Of a stretch of 64,000 nt of DNA, positions 1 through 11,681 are shown piece by piece. Source of the stretch: Diadophis punctatus similis (taxonomy: Eukaryota; Chordata; Lepidosauria; Squamata; Dipsadidae); assembly GCA_023053685.1 (NCBI GenBank), contig JALIGW010000001.1, positions 222,503,434 to 222,567,433 on the forward strand, read 5' to 3'. Under the pieces are notes generated by a model. That model was not told where the DNA came from, searched no databases, and was given only the letters and a program-made list of their open reading frames with translations. Both the position numbers and the translations under genes were made by a program. Numbering within the stretch: the stretch's first letter is position 1; each line of letters starts with the position of its first letter.

Positions 1-360
1 CTCAACTACGTAAAGCCTATGCATATTTACTTGGCAGTAAGGCTAATCTCTTTCAGTGGGATTTAATCCTAATAGATATACAATCATGATTGCAGACAGG
101 CAGCTGGCTCCATTGTTTAATAGGCTCTAAGAAAAATTTCTACATTAACAAAATTTATACCTAAACAACAGAATATAGGAGCAAAAAATCATAGCAATAG
201 TCAGAGATATTCTTCTTCCCCCCTCCCCCACTCACTTCCTTTTGTTTTCACAGTGGGAGGGAAAACCAAATAAAAACAGGAAGGAGGCAAGGAAAATGGT
301 GCATGGCTGCAAAATAGGGGAAGGGCATTTTTCAGCCACTTTCTGGGACTGAAAAGTTGA
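1..360. other. no gene seen
   Basis: AT-rich sequence with short homopolymer runs. No coding exon, RNA gene or recognisable repeat end is visible. Confidence 0.5.
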
Positions 361-570
361 GGGGACAGTGCCAGAAACTCGGCTTCTACACATGCTCAAA
401 AGAAGAAAAAATAAAAAAAATTCAAAAAAATTCAAAAAAAATTCAAAAAAAGATGGTGGTGCCCATGGACCGACACTGACCGATCCGGTTCGGTGACATC
501 ATCGTGACATCACCAGCAGGTCACTACCAGTTTGGGCAAACTAGTCTGAACTGGGAGGAGCCCACCCCTG
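361..570. repeat. truncated hAT-like short element
   Basis: The right end reads GAACTGGGAGGAGCCCACCCCTG, a close match to the right ends of the elements at 1621-1852 and 4154-4517. The central part (cggcttct...cacatgc, then ccatggaccgacactgaccg) also matches 4154-4517. The left terminus is missing, so no target-site duplication can be paired. Confidence 0.6.
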
Positions 571-599
571 GGGAAAGGACAGCCAAAGGCAAGGAAAGG

Positions 600-1078
600 C
601 AAGGAAATTGAAATTTATAGGTTATCAGGATCAGGATCAAAGGCATATAGATGTACAGATGGACACAAAAATATTATTTGATGCAAATTTTTCTGAACAT
701 GAGAATTGGGAAAAGTATATGCCAATACTGAATTTTTATGCCTATTAGTCTCTAATAAATGAACATTCACACAAGCATGTTCAATGAGAGTAGTTCAGGG
801 TCTGAGTATACAGTAGGTTAGAGGAATGTTTTGAGAGTGAGATTCTGGTGAAACAGGAACATTTTATTCCAAGGAAATCTAAAAGAATAAACAAAGGTGT
901 TCCTCCCGAGAGATTCACAGCAGATGAGGTAAAAGTATGTAACATTTTTTATGAGGCCAAAAATTACCAGGAAGTATTAAATTTACCTCTGGCAAAAGAA
1001 TCAAAAATGGAAAGAGGCTATGAAGGAAGAGATGTTGTCTTTGTGGATATACCATTAATTGATATGGATGGCAATTGA
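600..1078 (+). pseudogene. Ty1/copia pol remnant (integrase-RT spacer)
   Basis: The three forward frames carry fragments resembling the stretch between integrase and reverse transcriptase of copia polyproteins. A YQDQDQ/ILFDANF-like segment lies near 610-690. An open stretch at 848-1078 contains PRKSKRINKGVPPERF, the usual R(R/K)S.R..KG.PP.R motif of copia elements. Stops and frame changes interrupt the upstream part. It may belong to the same lineage as the copia gag at 26060-27462, which lies on the other strand. The family assignment rests on motif memory, not on a search. Confidence 0.45.
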
Positions 1079-1084
1079 TCGGAT

Positions 1085-2425
1085 GGCGATAGAAAAAAGA
1101 TTTATTTATTTAGTTTGTCAAATATGTACAAGGTAACAGGTATAAGTATAAACATGAACATGAACACATAAAATGAGTACAAATAAGTGGGGACAGTAGG
1201 ACAGGGACAGTAGGCACACTGGTGCGCTTATGCATGCCCGCTTTACAGATCTCTTAGGAATGGGGTGAGGTCCACGGTAGACAGTTTAAGGTTGAAGCTG
1301 TGGGGTTTTGAGGATGTAACAACGGATTCAGGTAGAGCATTCCAGGTATTGACCACTCTGTTGCTGAAGTCGTATTTTCTGCAATCGAGTTTGGACCTTG
1401 AGCTTGTATCTATTGTTTGCCCATGTATTATTGAGGTTGAAGCTGAAGTAGTTGTTGATAGGTAGGACATTGTAGCAGACAATTTTGTGTACTGTGCTTA
1501 GGTCAGACTGTAGGCGGCATAGTTCCAGGTTGTCCAAGCCCAAAAGTTCGAGCCTGGTGGCATAAGGGATTCAATGTGAGCAGAGGAGTGGCGTACTCTT
1601 CTTGTAAAATACCTCTGGACCAGGGGTGGATTCTACTTACCTTCCCCACTGGTTCACATCGCAATGGAAGTGCACATTTTGCGCGTGTCACTTCCTGGAA
1701 ATGACCCTCTGCTCATGCGCAGTTCTTAAAAAACAAGATGGCAGTGCCTATGGCGCCACCGAGAGAACCGGCTCAGGGGCGTGGCAGTCCTGGGCCGCCA
1801 TTTTACTACCAGTTCTATAGAACTGGTCCGAACCAGGAGGAACCCACCTCTGCTCTAGCCTGCTCAATTGTATAAATGTCTGATATACAGTGAGGATTCC
1901 AGGCAGACGAGCTGTATTCGAGAATTGGTCTGGCAAAGGTTTTGTATGGCCTAGTTTGCAGTACAATGTTACTGGAGAAGAAGCTTTGCAAAATTAGGTT
2001 AACAACTCTTAATGCCTTTTTGGCAATGCTGTTACAGTGAGCTCTGGGGCTTAGATCGTTTGAGATGAGTACTTAACAGAGTGAGGATCATAACCACCCA
2101 GATTGTATTTGGTGTTCTGATTTTTGTTGCCAATGTGTAAGACAGAGTATTTGTTAGATGAGATTTGGAGTTGCCAATTACGCGACCATTGTGACACATA
2201 ATCAAGGTCGCTTTGTAGGGCAGCAGCATTGTCAGTGGTGTTAAATAGTTTTACGTCATCAGCGAAGAGGACACAGTTGCTTATAATATGATCACAAAGG
2301 TCATTTATGTAAAGCAGAAAGAATGTGGGTCCTAAAATGCTGCCTTGGGGGAAACCGCTGTTTACTAGTGCCGGGTTTGATAGGGCACTCCCTATTTTGA
2401 CTACTTGTTTCCTGTTTGACAGGAA
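1085..2425 (-). mobile_element. CR1-group LINE (Rex1/Daphne-like), RT remnant with 3' tail
   Basis: On the minus strand, 2250-2390 encodes SGFPQGSILGP and, just after it, LFADDVKLF, reverse-transcriptase motifs including the catalytic FADD. Downstream come the typical C-terminal stretch (LGLDNLEL.RLQSDLSTVHKI) and an N.WN.LP block near 1330-1290. The 3' tail (TTTGACAAACTAAATAAATAAAT) ends at about 1085. The same family occurs at 53713-54449 (RT C-terminus) and 41525-41682 (3' tail). The reading frame is broken by stops and by the hAT insertion at 1621-1852. The clade name is tentative. Confidence 0.7.
1621..1852. mobile_element. hAT non-autonomous element
   Basis: Starts CAGGGGTGGATTC and ends GAACCCACCTCTG, an imperfect terminal inverted repeat. 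It is flanked by ctctggac (1613-1620) and ctctagcc (1853-1860), which agree at 6 of 8 positions, consistent with an aged hAT target-site duplication. It lies inside the LINE at 1085-2425. Confidence 0.8.
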
Positions 2426-2429
2426 CGCC

Positions 2430-3093
2430 TAACTTTCTCTCCACTCTCCATTCCAAAGGTGATATGTATCAAGGTGTCTGCAAACTGTGGTAAACAAAAT
2501 CAAGTTTGTTGTCCACAGCAGCGCAATCAAAGGACCTACATAAAAACTAGACATCTTCACTTTTTGACCATACCCTGTGGACATTCCTGACACACATTCA
2601 TTCATTTACTTTCAGATCATTTTTGGGTTTTCATTTTAGGTAGCCCTGCCCCAGATCCTGAGAAAATAATTTGATCAGAAATAAGGATAGGCATACTTTA
2701 GAAAATTCTTGTATAAGATAAGAAATTCAATCACAGCAAGCCTTTTGTTTTCTAGCCAGTAATGTGAAATTTAACAATAATTCCCAAAAAGTATTTGGCT
2801 CAGTAGAATGGATGTTTAACTATCCACAATTCTTGTAACATTACTAGTAGGAGTGTTTTATTTATTTCCTTTCAAGACCAGACTGACTTATCCAAATAAA
2901 AAAGTTCAGTAAAATTCAATCCTGGAATTAGCATTGTTACATATTTTGGCAGCTGTCAGAACCCCAAGTCACAACAGCTGATGCCTGGCCTGGCTTCTTT
3001 TGCCTTGGCTGATCTCAGCAAGCTAGAACCTGTGTATTACCAGGCTGAGATGATTTGGGCATCCTAGGGCTGCACGCTGGTGCTGCGTTTTGA
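2430..3093. other. no gene or repeat recognised
   Basis: Non-repetitive-looking sequence of ordinary composition. I see no exon and no transposon end. Confidence 0.4.
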
Positions 3094-3101
3094 GACATCT
3101 G

Positions 3102-3917
3102 TAAGGTGACCAGACGTCCCGCTTTTGGTGGGACAGACACGCTTTTCAAGCGTGTGTCCCGCGTCCCACATTCTTTTCAAAAAGTCCCGCTTTTTTGAAA
3201 AGACTGCCGAAATAGCGGGACGTCTGGTCACCTTAAAAGGGGAAGCAAAAGAGAGGTACCGGAAGCAAGTCGGGCGGAATTTCAGCGAGGCGGCTGCCTG
3301 CTGGGGAGAGGGGGAAGGGGGGCGGGGGGCTGCTCCTCCTCTCCTTCTCCCACCCCATCCCTAGCCCCGCCCTCGGAGGCACCGCTGCTGTTGGGATGCG
3401 GGTGGAGGGGTGAGGGATGAGGAGCCATCGCCGGTTTGAGCTCACGAGCGGCCCCTCCGGTGGGGCAAACAGCCCTTCCTCATCCCCCTCCCCTTCCTTC
3501 CACCCGTCGCCTCGCTGCCGCCGTTGCCCTGGGGGCGGGCGGGCGACCGGGAGACCGCGGCGCTTGGATGCCTGGAGCTCGCGACAGGTAAGCTGCCGGC
3601 TGCCTCCTTTCCCCGTCTCCCGCCTCCCGTTCGTTGCTTGCCAGCCCGGCCCCAGGGCAGCTCCCGAAGGGGAGGCGGGAGGCCAGGAAAGGCCTCCCGA
3701 AGGGGAGGTGGGCTCCCAAAGGGCTGCCGGCTCCCGAAGGGGAGGCAGGAGCCGAGGAAAGGCCTCCCGCCTCCCCCCCCACCTGGACGCCGACATTTGC
3801 TGTTTTGCCCTCTGCGCATGCGCAGCGTTCTGCGCATGTGCAGAGGGCAAAACAAATGGCGGCGCCCAGGCAGGCCCGCCCCCCCCGTCCCACTTAAAAA
3901 AAAATCTGGTCACTTTA
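3102..3917. mobile_element. hAT element with GGTGACCAGA ends, GC-rich interior
   Basis: The termini are TAAGGTGACCAGA and TCTGGTCACTTTA, flanked by a perfect 8-bp duplication gacatctg (3094-3101 and 3918-3925). An internal third copy of the terminus ends at 3235, so 3102-3235 is itself a short palindrome (CAGACGTCCCGC ... GCGGGACGTCTG). The rest is GC-rich and open in several frames on both strands without any protein motif, so those frames are not called as genes. A related element with the same ends is at 32329-33334. Confidence 0.85.
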
Positions 3918-4153
3918 GACATCTGGGAAGTCATAACCCCCTTCCATTGCAAAGTCAGGAATCAAGTTCTACTCTATGTGAAGAGTGCCAACCTGCAACC
4001 AGATTTAGCTAGCCTCTTCATTTACTCCAACCTCTCATCTCTGTAACCGTCTTTCTGGCCTCAATTTCCTAGTGCCAGTTGGAGCAGTGTTGCCCCAGCT
4101 ATATAAATCCACTGGGACATGGACTGAGAAATTTCAAAACAGATGGCTCTAGG

Positions 4154-4517
4154 CAGGGGTGGGTTCTAACTTACCTCGCTGCCGGTTCGCATCCTCCCGT
4201 GCCACGTGGCTGCGTGCACATTGCATGCTGCGTGGCCGTGCCACGCAGATGTGTGTGCAGGTGCAGTGCCAAAAAACAAGCAAAAAATATCAAAAAATAA
4301 ATAAAAAGCCAAAAACAAGATAGTGGCACATGCGCAGTGCCGGAGACTCGGCTTCTGCGCATGCACAGAAGCAAAAAAAAATCCAAAAACTTTTTTTTCC
4401 AGAAAAAAAGATTGCAGCGTCCATGGACCGGCACCGACAGAACCGGCTCTGTGACATCACTGCCAGTTTACTGCCAGTTCTAGAGAACCAGTGTGAACTG
4501 GGAGGAACCCATCTCTG
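4154..4517. mobile_element. hAT non-autonomous element
   Basis: Starts CAGGGGTGGGTTCTAAC and ends GAGGAACCCATCTCTG. It has a perfect 8-bp target-site duplication gctctagg (4146-4153 and 4518-4525). It contains the gcttctgcgcatgcacagaagc palindromic core seen in other members. Confidence 0.9.
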
Positions 4518-4679
4518 GCTCTAGGCCAATTGAATTTTGAATTATTTTCTTTCAATTTCCTTGATCAAACCAGGATATCCTTTTTTTAAAATAATATGCT
4601 CTCCGGTTCCATAAGGAGTGATGCATACAGATATTGCATTATAATTATTATAGTTAGAGGGTGATTTTTCTACTAGTTT

Positions 4680-5189
4680 TGTTGTAGAATGAACCAGGAC
4701 ACTAAGCAAGCACTTGTACAGAAGGAAAGGTTTATTGATATGCGCAGGTTCAAAGCAAATACAAAGGCCTGAACCCTGAATACTAGACAGGACCAGATTC
4801 TTATACCCTGGTTTACGTATGTATTTCCTATGCCCATTTATGGTATACAATGAGGCAAACTTATCTTAAAATAAAATAAGGAACTGGGAACAGACAGTTA
4901 AGCATACAAGACATATTAGCACAGATGTTTCCCAACTGTGGTTTGTCCTTGACATTTATGTTTGAGGAACAATACAACGGTTCTCATAATACTGTAGACA
5001 TAGCAAAAACTCTTTCTCATGGTCAGCATATCTAGAAAGGATACATATATTAATTAGGGCTGACAGGGCAGTTCCTTTCTGCAGAACTAATGGATATTGA
5101 GATACGTGTTTACTTGGCTTGCCTTGTAACATTGTCCAGACTTTGTCAGGCCTGGTTTTGGGGCATAATCGATTGTAGCCCCTACTTTA
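4680..5189 (-). repeat. provirus 3' LTR
   Basis: 510 bp, reading TAAAGTAG...CTACAACA on the minus strand, so the 5' end is TA rather than the usual TG. A TATAAG box lies at 4800-4805 and an AATAAA polyadenylation signal at 4731-4736 (minus strand). It differs from the 5' LTR only near 4694 (c versus t) and near 4944 (g versus a). The env stop codon TAA is formed by its first three bases. Confidence 0.95.
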
Positions 5190-7910
5190 GTCCCCCCTTT
5201 GTAACTCTGAATCACTAGACAGAAGAGTTACATACTCAGGTTCCTGATGGAGTGATTGGCGTAAGCCTTCATATTCCCACATAGCCATTACCTGGGCAGT
5301 TGCCTTTCGTTCGGCTAAGAGAGATAAACTGTTAGTAATAGCTTTGACTAATATTGGCAAAACACAGGGAAGAATAATACAACCAGCAGCTATAAGTCCT
5401 ATTAAGGCTACAATTGCTTGTAGGCCAGGGAGCTTAGGAAACCACTGGCCAAAAATATCTTTCAGATTTAGGCCTTTCCAGGTCTGAACCGGAACATGAG
5501 CAATTTTAACCATTTTATTAGTAATTTCTTGGATAACATGTCCACTGTCATCTATTTCAACACAACAATTAGAAAGATTAAATTTCCCACATACACCTCC
5601 TTCTTTGGCTAACAGGTAATCTAAAGCTAAGCGATTTTGCATGATATATGTGCGGGATTTAACTCCCTCCACAGCTAATTTTGTTAAGCCTAACACCGTT
5701 TCATTAGTAATTATTTCAATAACAGCCTGCAATCTAATTAGATGGTTCAACATGTATATAGGGGTTCTATAACCATAGGTACCATCCTCGGCCCAAGTAG
5801 CGGGACCATAGACTTGAATAATTCTCTCTGGGGGCCATTCATCATCTTTCCAGGTACCTATTTTTAGGTTGTCAATTATGGAAGTATCTATGGCTCTTTC
5901 AGTACGAATATTTCCCACCTCATCATAAACAGGGATACCTAATATCTGTCGATGGCGAAGAGGCAAAAGGAAAAAGCCAGGTCTGATAAGACCCAAAACA
6001 CAAGAACCACACCAATTAGAAGGCAATTGGCTATATGCATATTTACCACAAATCCAATACATACCATCTGGAGCTAACCATTTCTTGGAATAATTCTGGG
6101 GATCCAGAATATAATGTTTTAATAGGTTTACGGATTCCAGGGCTTTTGCTTCCCAGGGTGGTATTTGACCCTTACCTGACCACCATTGACCATTATTCCA
6201 GGCGGATAGACATCTGAGAGCTCCTACCTGTTGGCATCCAGTGGTATGATTCCGGGTGTAACATACCGACCCAACTAAATTGGAAGTTAAAGCCCAATTC
6301 CCATCTTTACCTAGTGTAGCAGTAAGGTTACCTACTTTCTCCATTTCAAGCACTGTAGTATAGTTCAGCTCCTGAGCTTCCCAAGGCCATTTTTCTCCCA
6401 TATTGGTTCCTCCACATACAAAGCAACTGCTTACGTTTAAAATGTTTGCTACATTTTCAGCTAGCTCCACAAAGGTATTTACCACCTTCGAGGGTAATTC
6501 CTGAAGGTTAAGTTTTTCTATCTCTTGATAATAGGACCAAAACAGACTTTTCTTACGTCCTATGGAGGTAGTTTTGGTGGTTACTTCTAATTCTAGCAGC
6601 GTCCCGGGATCAGATCCCTTCCCGTCTATTTGAAGTCCCATAACAATGGGCTGAAAAGTGCTTTTCGGGGTGAGGGATAGCAAAACAGGATTACATTCTC
6701 CTTTGTTACAGTTAGTATTAGCGGTTCCTTTTGTTAAGGCTATTTGATGGGGCCCTGTAGGTCCTTTCATCCAGGTTGCAAAAGCAACACAAGTCCAATA
6801 GGGACAATAATTGAATTCTATATTTTGACATTCAGCACTACGAGGACCATTTCTTTCTAGACACATATATTTATCATTGAACGTATAGGTACGCTCCCAA
6901 GCTAAACCTCCACAACCTCCTCTGGGAAAGCAAGCTCTGTTTATGATTGCGCAGACATCAAATTTTAAGGTAACCTGCTGATTTAGAGTGGGAGTTACTA
7001 GTCTAGCAATTTCTTCCTTTCTTCCACAAGTTTTGTGTCTGAGAATAACTTGGTAATTCGTTACTCTCGTAGCTTGTTTTGGATCATAACATTGGATTCC
7101 CTGGGAACCATTACATTGCTTATATGATGTCCCATTAAGTGTACAATCCAAAAGGTCAAATTGTGTACAGGTGGGAGGAACTGATGTATGATACACCAAG
7201 GTATGAGTAATAATGTTCCCTGTCATAGTAACATGGATGCATTGTTGACATTGTATGTGATTGACCACTTCCCCTAGAATTCGTTTGCGCCTTATTCATG
7301 TCAGGGAAGGGGTTATAGAAGAGTTCGAGGCATAGGGTAGGGTATTAGTTTCACGACCAGTTCTGCGCTTACCTTTTTTACGTCTGGGTTTTGATTCTTT
7401 TATTGTATGACCAAATTCTAAGTCCATCTCAGGGATAGAGCGGATAAGACAAATTCCTTCCCAACCTGGTTTTAACTGGCTAATATATGTTATACGGTTC
7501 CAACCCCAAAATAAAGGATTACCACAATCTAATCTAACAGGGGGTGGTAGACCTCTATATGGGGCTTGTGCACACATGCCTTTTCGCAAGATGTATCCTA
7601 CAAATTGACATACCTCTGGATTCACTGACTGCCTAGTAAGGCATGTTTCCTTAACAATTGTATCAAAAGCTTGAGGGAATTGACAGGGATGTGGTAATAT
7701 TCCTATCCAACATTCAGGTTGTAATGTAAGAGGAGGGTGGCCTTCACATTCCTGTCCTTGTCCCACAGTGTAAGATTGGCTGATGTGAGGCCTGTCACCT
7801 GGGAGACTCCATTGTCCCAAATTGCTAATACATACACTATTTCCTAGCACATGATTTTTGCTTATAAAAAACAGTACAATTAGGGTCATCCAAAGAGGGT
7901 CCATCTTCAT
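5187..7910 (-). pseudogene. env: retroviral envelope, env, split by one stop
   Basis: Envelope glycoprotein precursor (surface and transmembrane parts), normally a membrane protein for cell entry. Reading starts at 7910 with a hydrophobic signal peptide (about residues 5-22). It runs to an in-frame TGA at 7296-7298, just after a basic stretch PRRKKGKRRTGR, and stays open in the same frame from 7268 to the stop at 5187. The second part has CWTC (a CXXC-like motif), many N-x-S/T sites, a heptad-rich stretch near residues 540-570, C-X7-CC (CGKFNLSNCC) near 575, a membrane segment near 620-645, and YxxL-type motifs in the tail. No clear basic cleavage site separates the two parts; RHRQ is the nearest candidate. 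The broken frame means a full precursor is not made by normal translation. Confidence 0.85.
5192..5200 (-). promoter_or_regulatory. polypurine tract
   Basis: AAAGGGGGG on the minus strand, immediately upstream of the 3' LTR. This is where plus-strand DNA synthesis is primed in retroviruses. It also lies inside the last codons of env. Confidence 0.9.
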
Positions 7911-8130
7911 CCTTTCTTCACCCGTGCGTAAAGAGCCAGCTTCCAGGAGTGGCCCAGCAGGGGTATATGTTCACCACTGTACAAAGAAAACCTATTGCCG
8001 GTAAGGTTTTTGCAGAGTGGCCTTGTAATAAAAGAAAGTTCCTATGTTAGAGAAAGTTCTGTCTGTGGTGGAGATTAACACATATAATGTTACCTGCAGC
8101 AAAGCATCAAAGCGGAAAGTCCTGATCGTC

Positions 8131-11100
8131 TTAGTTTCTTGGTCTGAGCTTCATAGGATGGGTTCTCTGCAGGATAAGTCTCTGCTCATCTGCGGCCTTC
8201 TTGACTCGTGTCCAATGGATCCACGATTTAGATTCAGCAATCTTGATAGCTAGTGGAGATGACATGATTACAACATAGGGCCCCTTCCACCGCCCCACTA
8301 ATTGTTCCTTCTTCCAATGTTTAACCCATACCCGATCCCCTGGCATGAAGCTATGACATTTAGTAACTAATCTCGGAGGGGATTGCTCCAGTACATAGTT
8401 TTTCAGTTTCTCAACTTGTTTGTTTAATTCCTGTACCATTTCCATAGTCCATACTCCCCCCTTGTGGCCTAAATCGGGCCATCCTGCTAGATGTCGTCTG
8501 AGTAAAGTAGGAGGTCGGCCAAACATGAGTTCATATGGTGATAAGTTATGTTTCCTCTTCGGAGCACTTCTAATGGCATATAGAGCAAGAGGAAGAGCAT
8601 CAGGCCATTTTAGGTGTGTCTCCGTACATATTTTGGTAATCCTCTCCTTTAGGGTGCGGTGCAATCTTTCACATGGGGCCGCGGATTGGGGGTGAAATGC
8701 CGAATGAAACCGCCAATGTACCCCAAGTGCCTTCGCCAAGGCCTGATTAATATGATGCACGAATTCAGGACCATTATCAGATGAAATATAGGAAGGGCAA
8801 CCATAACGTGGGATGAGGTCTTTCAACAACACCCTAGTTACCTCACGAGCCTTCTTAGTTTTAGTGGGATAGGCCTCCGGCCATCCAGTATATAAATCAA
8901 CAATAACTAACATTGCATTGTAAAACCCACATCTAGGCATATCTGTAAAGTCCACCATTACAGTATCCATTGGATAATATGAGACAGGTATTGTTCCAGG
9001 GGGCAATAGAGGTCCTTGCCTGGGGTTCACTTTAGCACAGGTAATACATTGCGAGACTACCTTAGCAACAATTCCAGCTAGACCATCAATATAATAATCA
9101 CGAGCTAATGCTGTTTCAAGTGCCGACTTCCCCATATGTGTTGCAGTATGTGAGGATTGCACTAACTGCCAAGTCACTGAATAAGGGACATAAATTCGCT
9201 TGTCTGGAAGAATATACCACCCCTCTTTTACTATAGCTTTAAGGTCATTCACTGCCTTTGCACATTCAGATCGAGAATATGACGGTTTGATACTTGGTGG
9301 TATTACCCCTAAATCCATAGCCACATGAATAGAAAGATCTGGTAATGGCTTATCAAATCTGAGTGCTGCAGCTCGTGCTTCAGAGTCGGCAGCCCTATTT
9401 CCTAAGACAACTCTATCATCTCCACGTTGATGTCCTTTGCAATGCATCACAGCTACTTTCTTTGGTTTTTGAACTGCATCAATTAAACGTTGAATTAAAT
9501 GTCCATGCTGGATATATTTCCCTGCAGAGTCTCTGAAACCTCGTTCTTTATATACTGCACCATGTGCATGCAATGTCAAGAAAGCATATTTACTATCTGT
9601 CCACACGTTCAACTTCTCTCCAGAAGCCCTTTCCAAGGCCCTGATTAATGCCCATAATTCAGCCACCTGGGCACTGACACCTTTGCCAAGGGATCCACTT
9701 TCTATGACTTTATCATCATCCACAATTGCATATCCAGCTACTCGCATCCCATCATGAATGTAACTAGAACCATCTGTGTACCAATAATAATCTGCATTCG
9801 ATAAAGGCATATCTGTCAAATCTGGTCGAGTGGAATACACACTTTCTAATACTTGCAAACAATCATGCTGCAAATCCACATCTATGGGTAAAAGGGTAGC
9901 AGGATTCAGTTTATTTGAAACAATTAAGGTAACGTGAGGATTTTCTATCAACATTGCCTGATATTTCACCAATCGTTGGCTGCTAATCCACAAATGTCCT
10001 TTCTGATCTAAGATAGCTTGGACAGCATGAGGAGTATGTACATTAACAGGGCAAGAAAAGGTAAGCTTGTTACAATCCTGCAACAATTCAGCAATAGCAG
10101 CTAGAGCCTTGAGACAATGTGGCCAGCCCTGAGCTACCCCATCTAACTGTTTAGAGAGGTAGGCAACAGGTTGCTGCCATTTACCAAGCTGCTGGGTCAA
10201 AACTCCTAAAGCCATATTCAATTTTGTGTCCACATACAAATTAAAAGGTTTGTCTAAATTAGGCAGTGCTAGCGCTGGTGCTTTTATTAAAGCTTTCTTA
10301 ATCTCTATAAATGCGTGATGTTGCTCCTTAGTCCATACAAAAGGATCTGCATTGCCCCCCTTAGTAGAAGCATATAAGGGGGCAGCCATCAAGGCAAAAT
10401 TGGGAATCCATATGCGACAAAAGCCAGCCAAGCCTAAAAATCCTCTGAGCTGTCTCCTGTTAGTAGGTGCCGCAATGGCCAAGACTGCCTCTTTCCGCTC
10501 AGGTCCTAAAGCCCTCCTTCCGTGTTCAATATCATATTCTAAATATCGCACACATTTCTGCACCAATTGTGCCTTCTTTTTAGAGACACGATATCCACAC
10601 TCTAACAACAATACAAATAGTGCCTTTGTATTCTCCCAACAAGTGTCTTCTGTCTGTCCAGTTACTAACACATCATCTACATATTGCAGCAAAGTATCCC
10701 CTTGCTGTATGGGTACATAGTATAATAAATCTCGACCTAGGGCCGTCCCAAACAATGTCGGTGAATTCTTAAAACCTTGTGGAAGGCGGGTCCAGGTATA
10801 TTGCATTTTTGTGCCAGTAATTGGACTTTCCCATTCAAATGCGAACAAAGGTTGGCTCACTGGATGTATTGGAATAGTAAAGAAGGCATCTTTTAAGTCA
10901 ATTACTGAAAACCACTTTGCCTGTGGTGGGATTAAGCTCAGAAGGGTGTATGGATTGGGCACTGCTGGATGTATTGTCACTGTCATGCTATTAACTACTC
11001 TAAGGTCTTGAACTGGTCGATATGAACCATCAGGCTTTTTAATTGGCAAAATAGGTGTATTCCATGGCGACTGTATGGGTACCAAAATTCCTGCCTTCAG

Positions 11101-11142
11101 GTATTTCTGAATACACTCATAAATGGCAGCAATTGCTTCCTA
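8131..11142 (-). pseudogene. pol: retroviral pol: reverse transcriptase, RNase H, integrase
   Basis: 984 codons are open from 11085 to the stop at 8131, and the same frame reaches up to a TAG at 11140-11142. Order: RT with LPQGFKNSP and the catalytic YVDD (near residue 135), RNase H with YTDGSS and WTDSKYAF (near 435-495), then integrase with an H-X3-H...C-X2-C zinc site (HTATH, CITC, near 650-690) and the DDE core (VDFTD, SSDNGPEF, and the E in APCERLHR). The C-terminal part runs to LRPRN. Protease lies in a different frame upstream, so pol is cut off from gag-pro by a frame change near 11140-11150. All catalytic residues looked for in RT, RNase H and integrase are present. Confidence 0.93.
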
Positions 11143-11678
11143 GAACATGGGCGCTGTCTAATGTGTACTGGGGTGGCTGAAGGTTTTACCTCTACTATGA
11201 TGGGGGGGTGATGTGCGGCATACCCGGGGGGGTTGTCTTCTGACCATAATCCTGGCACATCAAATTCCTTCCATTTTTCATCACGAGGTTCCACTGGTCT
11301 GACTACCATTAATCTCCACATGGTATCTGGCTTGTGTTTAACTGTAATGGATTGTTGACCCTCATCAAAAGAAATAGTGGCCCCAAGTTTACTGAGCAAG
11401 TCCCTTCCCATAAGGGGTATTGGGCACTCAGGGATATATAAGAATTCATGTTGGATTTCTGACCCTTTGAATATGCAGGTTACAGGTTTGAGGACTTGCC
11501 GCCCTATAACCTGGCCAGAGACCCCTTGTACTTGTATTTGATGTGGTCCTGGGGCAGTAATAAGATTATTCACTACTGATCTACCTGCCCCTGTGTCAAC
11601 CAAAAATGAAGTATTATGACCCCCAATATTCAACGTAACCATAGGCTCAGGGGGAGTCTGCTCCAAGCCAGGTCCCCG
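11097..11678 (-). pseudogene. pro: retroviral aspartic protease, pro
   Basis: It is in the same frame as gag and begins directly after the gag TGA, so it would be made by stop read-through. The active-site motif is FLVDTGAGRSVV (near residue 22 after the first TTG), followed by a flap-like stretch and IPLMGRDLLSKLG, the G-R-D/N-x-L motif of retropepsins. About 190 codons remain open. The frame ends at 11097-11099 instead of continuing into RT. In gammaretroviruses protease and RT share one frame, so the end here marks a frameshift lesion. Confidence 0.88.
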
Positions 11679-11681
11679 TCA
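11640..11681 (-). promoter_or_regulatory. gag-pro stop, probable UGA read-through site
   Basis: The gag frame ends in TGA (11679-11681) followed by CGG and then about 30 nt that could pair: GGGGA a few bases after the stop with TCCCC further on. The codons after the stop continue in frame into protease. This matches the layout of gammaretroviral read-through cassettes, which usually use UAG. Whether the stem or a pseudoknot forms is inferred. Confidence 0.65.

Noticed and set aside
3233..4046. Long overlapping frames (up to 239 codons) on both strands
   Set aside because: They fall in the GC-rich interior of the hAT element 3102-3917, overlap in several frames and show only Pro/Gly/Arg-rich sequence with no motif.
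4542..4850. Minus-strand frame of 102 codons at the provirus edge
   Set aside because: It runs from flank into LTR, and a similar frame recurs in the other LTR at 13918-14115; it is chance coding of LTR sequence.
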